This document shows positions 60,272 through 64,000 of a DNA stretch of 64,000 nucleotides, piece by piece (positions within the stretch are counted from its first letter, which is position 1; each line of letters starts with the position of its first letter). The notes under the pieces are model-generated. The model had not been told where the DNA came from. It ran no database searches and saw only the letters and a program-made list of their open reading frames with translations. The stretch lies in assembly GCF_037975245.1 (NCBI RefSeq), contig NC_092578.1, forward strand, positions 11,824,321 to 11,888,320, read 5' to 3'. A program made the position numbers and the translations under genes. This DNA is from Apostichopus japonicus. Taxonomy: Eukaryota > Echinodermata > Holothuroidea > Aspidochirotida > Stichopodidae.

Positions 60272-60432
60272 CTGGCCATGGTTTCAAACAGAAAGTTTGC
60301 AACAGTTTTTGCTGTTTGTTTCTTACAGCAACAGCATCTGGCCATTTTGAAAAAATAGTCACATAGGGTTTATATGATGTACTTATTTCCATTCATTGTC
60401 TCAGGAAGGGGTCCAATCATATCCACACCCAT
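60272..60432 (-). pseudogene. Integrase-like gene, core exon 1
   Basis: Acceptor CCTTTTTTTAG, donor CCAG/GTAAAT. MGVDMIGPLPETMNGNKYI holds the first catalytic Asp, then a stop. CDYFSKWPDAVAV follows, then a one-base frame change before KQTAKTVANFLFETMA. The phase (two bases left) fits the next exon exactly. Confidence 0.75.
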
Positions 60433-63351
60433 CTAAAAAAAGGAGTAAAATGGCATTCAGAACCATACACAATCTAATCATACGAACTGATGTTCAAGTG
60501 ATTTATATCTGAGTTTTGTAAAATGCTAAACATTCAATTGTTTTTATTTTTTTTATTGTTCACACTGGAAGACTCTGTTACCAATTTTTTTCTTCATTAC
60601 CAAACCTATTACTTACTGACTTGTCAAACCCAACTGTTATATGGAAGTCCAATGGGAAATCTCTGAAGTGAGATGCAAGTCACATGCAGTGATCTAGCTG
60701 ACAATCTAGATGGTATAATTGTCACTAGGGACTATCATAGGCCTGGTAACCGTTTTCATCACCTTTGAATGTGGGGTGGGAGGGGTAACACATGTATAAG
60801 TACCTGGATGAGTGATTGATAGTTAGTCAGAAAATTGCCTTGGAATCTGTCAGTGAGATGACAGGGTTACACCTAACTGATGTAGGAAGCATACATTGGT
60901 ACAACCTATACTTTGGTATCTATATATTGTAAGCATTTAGAAATGTCAAATTAATCTTTGACGGGAATTTGCAGAATTTTTTATATTAATATGACAGAAA
61001 TTCACACTGTAGAGTTACAGTATGGAAGGAAAGACTTCTTGGTTATTAACCAAGTAGCAAATTTTACTTAAATAGATGTTGAAATAAGCATGGTTCATTG
61101 GGGATGAATTTTGGACAAAAGGCTATGGCTTTGTTGGTACTTTAGTTATGAAATGCATATGAATGTACGTACCTAGGACATTTTCTCGGATACTTCTTTA
61201 TGACAACAATTCAACTACTGAACTCTGTTATGTTCATGTGTCATTCTTGCTTCATATCACAGTTTTCTTTTCATTTTGAAATTCATATCAGATAATTATG
61301 AAGTCCTATGTAAAGGTTTTCCTGTTGCTTTAATTATACGCAGCTAAAAAAAATACCAAAATGTGTTCTTAGCGGAATTTGTGTTTATTGCTGCAGTACA
61401 TGAATATTCCCAACAGTACTGCGAGTCATAAAGTCTACTGAATGTACCACCATCATGATCATCTTCAATATATGCTTAGTAAGTTATAACTGTGAGAACA
61501 AATGAATGAGCTAGATCTTTCATTCTCTGGGCAATCTCCACACATACTCCTTATACTCTTGCACTGGCCAACAAAGGGATGCAAACTTTAAGCATCGGTT
61601 GATAACTTGATATGCATATGGTGAATGACTTTGCAGTTACAATCATGCAAACAAATATTGCTTTATAGATGACAAAAACAAAGTGATTTAGTGATAACTG
61701 TGCTGCTTGTGAACAGTATTTTCGACCCAGGCCTTGCATTTATAAGCTGAACGCATAAGGTGGTCCTTAGCCTATGTATTCCATTAACATGTAAGGCCTA
61801 TGAGCTAGGATAGGTATTTGAAGAAAAAAAAACATGTTACACAACTTCCATTGCAGATTCCATCAAAATCGGGTGTACATGTGCCTCCTGCTGAAATGCC
61901 GATGAAAATAATACTTAGGTGGTGAAATTGTCACCACTCGTGTCCTACAAGGACTCTTACAGAAATTGAAATTAACCTGATATTTCTATTGATTTAGCCA
62001 CCTTCTCAGATCCCTTTCTTTCAAATTAGGGTCTTTTACCAAAGTACTTCTATCATTTGGTCAAATAAGTTCATGATAAAATGTGGGATAAAACGAAAGC
62101 AAATTGTTGTGCATTTTTATTTGCTCTTTTTTCAATTGTTTCTCTCAACACCCAGCTATCCTCCTGAAAAAAATTTTATTCACCCACCCTAAAATTTGTC
62201 AAAGAGATTACACTAGGCCTATATTAGTTTTACGTCCATTCTGGTCACTATTCTAGCAATACTACAGTATATCACCAAGCAGTGTCTACATGTGATAATA
62301 CATTGTAAATTTAATATAAATGATATAAACTTGGTTTAACCATGGAGCTATAATCCCAGGTTTATAGCTCCATGGTTTAACCTGCACTAATTTAATTGCA
62401 ACATTGTTTTGTGCATATATTAACAACCTTAATTACTGTGGAAGAATGTTTAATGAATATTCTACCATAACCATGTACATGTTTGCATAATTAAAATATC
62501 ACCAGCAAAAAGGCCCATTAACCCGTACATTATTACTTAGCCAGCACAGCTAACCTTCTGACAATGAAGTGATGGGCAGGTGGCCAACTGATTACCTAGC
62601 AGTGTCTGTGCACATCCTGGCACCAATATATTAAAAAGATATGGGAAAACCTCTAAAAAGAAAGAGATAATAAAGTAACACTCATTAATTTAATTGATCC
62701 TCCAAAATGGACAAGACAGGGACCCCCCCCCTGCCCCCTCTCCCATGCTACCTTGTGTTTTAACTAGTAAGGGGACTAATCCCAGGACATATCTTTCAGA
62801 AAATCTGAAACTAGTCCTATCCTGAAGATTTCTTTTGGTTTGTAACCTAGCAATTTCAAACACATATAATCATTATTGAAATTAAAAGCTTGTATACTCA
62901 TGGTGGCATGGGTACACACTACACAGCTGATATATAATTGACAGCTGATCTGGGAGTTTTGGCAGCTACCACAGTAATATAAATTATACCAAGTAGGCTT
63001 TGTTTCAGAGATTGCCAATCGGAGTGCCTAAATTTGAATGAAGCAAATTATTTGCAAATAGGGTTAACTCTCGAAGTCCTACTCCTAGGCTACAGTAGGC
63101 TAGCCTATAGTAGCCTAATACTATTCGTGTCTTGCCGACTAATTATGCATCACGATATTCTCTAACACTAATAAAGTTTAGACTTTTCAGTTCTACTCTT
63201 AGGTGATTACAAATAATAAAATATACCTATAATCTTCAAGGCCCAAATGGCCAATGCACTTAGTTCAAGTTATATGCATATCTATGGAATCATTTCTTCA
63301 GTGGAAATAATTCTTAAAAGTTTTATACAAATAAACAAATAATACACTTAC
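60433..63351. other. Unassigned sequence, probable intron(s) of the integrase-like gene
   Basis: No zinc-binding HHCC exon could be found. Mostly AT-rich, with a perfect hairpin at 62,333-62,382. Confidence 0.45.
62333..62382. repeat. Perfect 21-bp inverted repeat (hairpin)
   Basis: Arms GGTTTAACCATGGAGCTATAA (62,333-62,353) and its exact reverse complement (62,362-62,382) flank an 8-base loop TCCCAGGT. Confidence 0.95.
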
Positions 63352-63591
63352 CGCCAAACCCTTCTTGTAAGCTTTCATTTTGTGGGCTTTGGCCAAGGGC
63401 CTATCTTCGTTGCCATGTGGGCCGACGTAAACTAGATCGGCATCTCCCGTCAGTCTAAAACTCTTCGATCTTCCCCTTATCGATCTTTCTAGATTTAACG
63501 TAGACTTTTCAGGGTACAGTCTTGACGAAAGATATTTTCCAATGATAATGTAGGCCTACTCGTCATCGGTATCCAGCTCAGAAGAAGTCAT
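63352..63591 (-). pseudogene. Integrase-like gene, first exon
   Basis: From ATG at 63,591 to donor GCG/GTAAGT, 80 codons in one frame interrupted only by a TAG at 63,556-63,558. It reads MTSSELDTDDE, stop, AYIIIGKYLSSRLYPEKSTL, and later GDADLVYVGPHGNEDRPLAK. This resembles the N-terminal segment of Gypsy-type integrase genes. Confidence 0.6.
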
Positions 63592-64000
63592 CTTGTAATA
63601 TCAGATCGGGCTAAGTAAGTTAACGGTCTCAACTCTTAATGCAATTACTGTGCGTGCAAATATGCAACTACTAAGAAATTTTGGGCCTGCGACATGTAAC
63701 GTTAACGACGTAGACGGCACATTCGGCTTACTTCACTGAGTAAACAGCAGTATACACTTTACAGTAGAATGCAAATACGCATGCGTGAAATAAAAACTTT
63801 GTCACACCTAGAACGTAGAGCGGGAGATTTCCACATTTCCCTCGTACTGAATAAAATATATTGACTCTGACCAGGATATGGCGCGAGAAAGCGGAATATA
63901 TGGTGTACAACAATATATATGCTTTACTTGCAAAATACATACATGGTTTACTTCAAAAATACATATTAGACATATTTATATATATTCTGCAAAAAAATAT
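63592..64000. other. Region upstream of the integrase-like gene
   Basis: Would contain its 5' UTR and promoter on the minus strand. No core promoter motif is clear. Nothing else recognised up to the window edge. Confidence 0.4.

Larger units (their letters stand above)
58673..63591 (-). pseudogene. Multi-exon Gypsy-type integrase gene (KRBA2/GIN1/Ginger-like), disrupted
   Basis: Minus-strand exons with AG/GT borders are 63352-63591 (N-terminus), 60272-60432, 59713-59958, 58987-59190 and 58673-58877. In order they encode the N-terminal YLSSRLYPEK..SIRGRSKSF region, the core VDMIGPLPETMNGNKYI, CMKIVISDQRGEFVN and YHPQTNWLDERF. These are followed by KENIGKAQERPKKNLDNRHQ and the C-terminal VGSSVLLRNTRKDARIGGKL. 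This is the order found in chromoviral/Gypsy-like integrases captured by host or DNA transposon genes. Disruptions: TAG at codon 12 of the first exon, TAA and a frameshift in the 60.3-kb exon, TGA after ERFKHD, TGA before PVDMED, and a phase mismatch at the 58,987/58,877 junction. The zinc-binding exon(s) between 60.4 and 63.35 kb were not found. Confidence 0.75.

Overview
This is eukaryotic nuclear DNA, not bacterial. It has phase-matched GT-AG introns, Ty3/Gypsy, LINE, MULE, hAT-like and SINE-like sequence, micro- and minisatellites, and one recognisable animal gene on the minus strand. The repeat style and the gene suggest a marine invertebrate deuterostome, perhaps an echinoderm; this is inference and no species is claimed.

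Layout. Positions 1-10,202 are an uninterrupted array of a 22-bp satellite with nested higher-order periods (506 bp and about 4.28 kb); it runs off the left edge. Positions 10.5-14 kb hold a dispersed repeat, a decayed intron-containing DDE integrase-type transposase with a 70-bp foldback, and a repeat carrying TGACC/TTGACC motifs. From 28.2 down to 16.2 kb the minus strand carries seven coding exons of HROB (C17orf53/MCM8IP), the OB-fold homologous-recombination factor that works with MCM8-MCM9. All exon joins are phase-compatible and about 696 residues are covered; only the N-terminal exon(s) were not found. Its introns hold a LINE tail, a SINE tail, a large dispersed repeat and a 235-bp tandem duplication.

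Positions 28.4-36.7 kb are transposon-dominated: a DNA-transposon-like element, a Gypsy gag fragment, an internally deleted Gypsy element with two LTRs, a minisatellite and a LINE 3' end. Positions 36.7-42.3 kb are mostly unassigned, with a 72-bp perfect direct repeat, a MULE transposase relic and several minisatellites. Positions 42.3-48.5 kb contain two elements bounded by near-identical or identical 8-bp target duplications, the first with two nearly identical nested TTAA MITEs. Positions 51-55.5 kb contain a LINE fragment, a tRNA-headed SINE, a clear non-autonomous hAT and a tandem array whose units carry perfect DR1-type nuclear-receptor half-site pairs. Positions 58.7-63.6 kb on the minus strand hold a multi-exon, disrupted Gypsy-type integrase gene (KRBA2/GIN1/Ginger-like).

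Only HROB looks like an intact host gene. Everything else that codes is mobile-element derived and broken, or an isolated exon-like piece. The points most worth a second look are the DR1/DR4 array, the satellite hierarchy, the spliced integrase gene and the HROB gene model.
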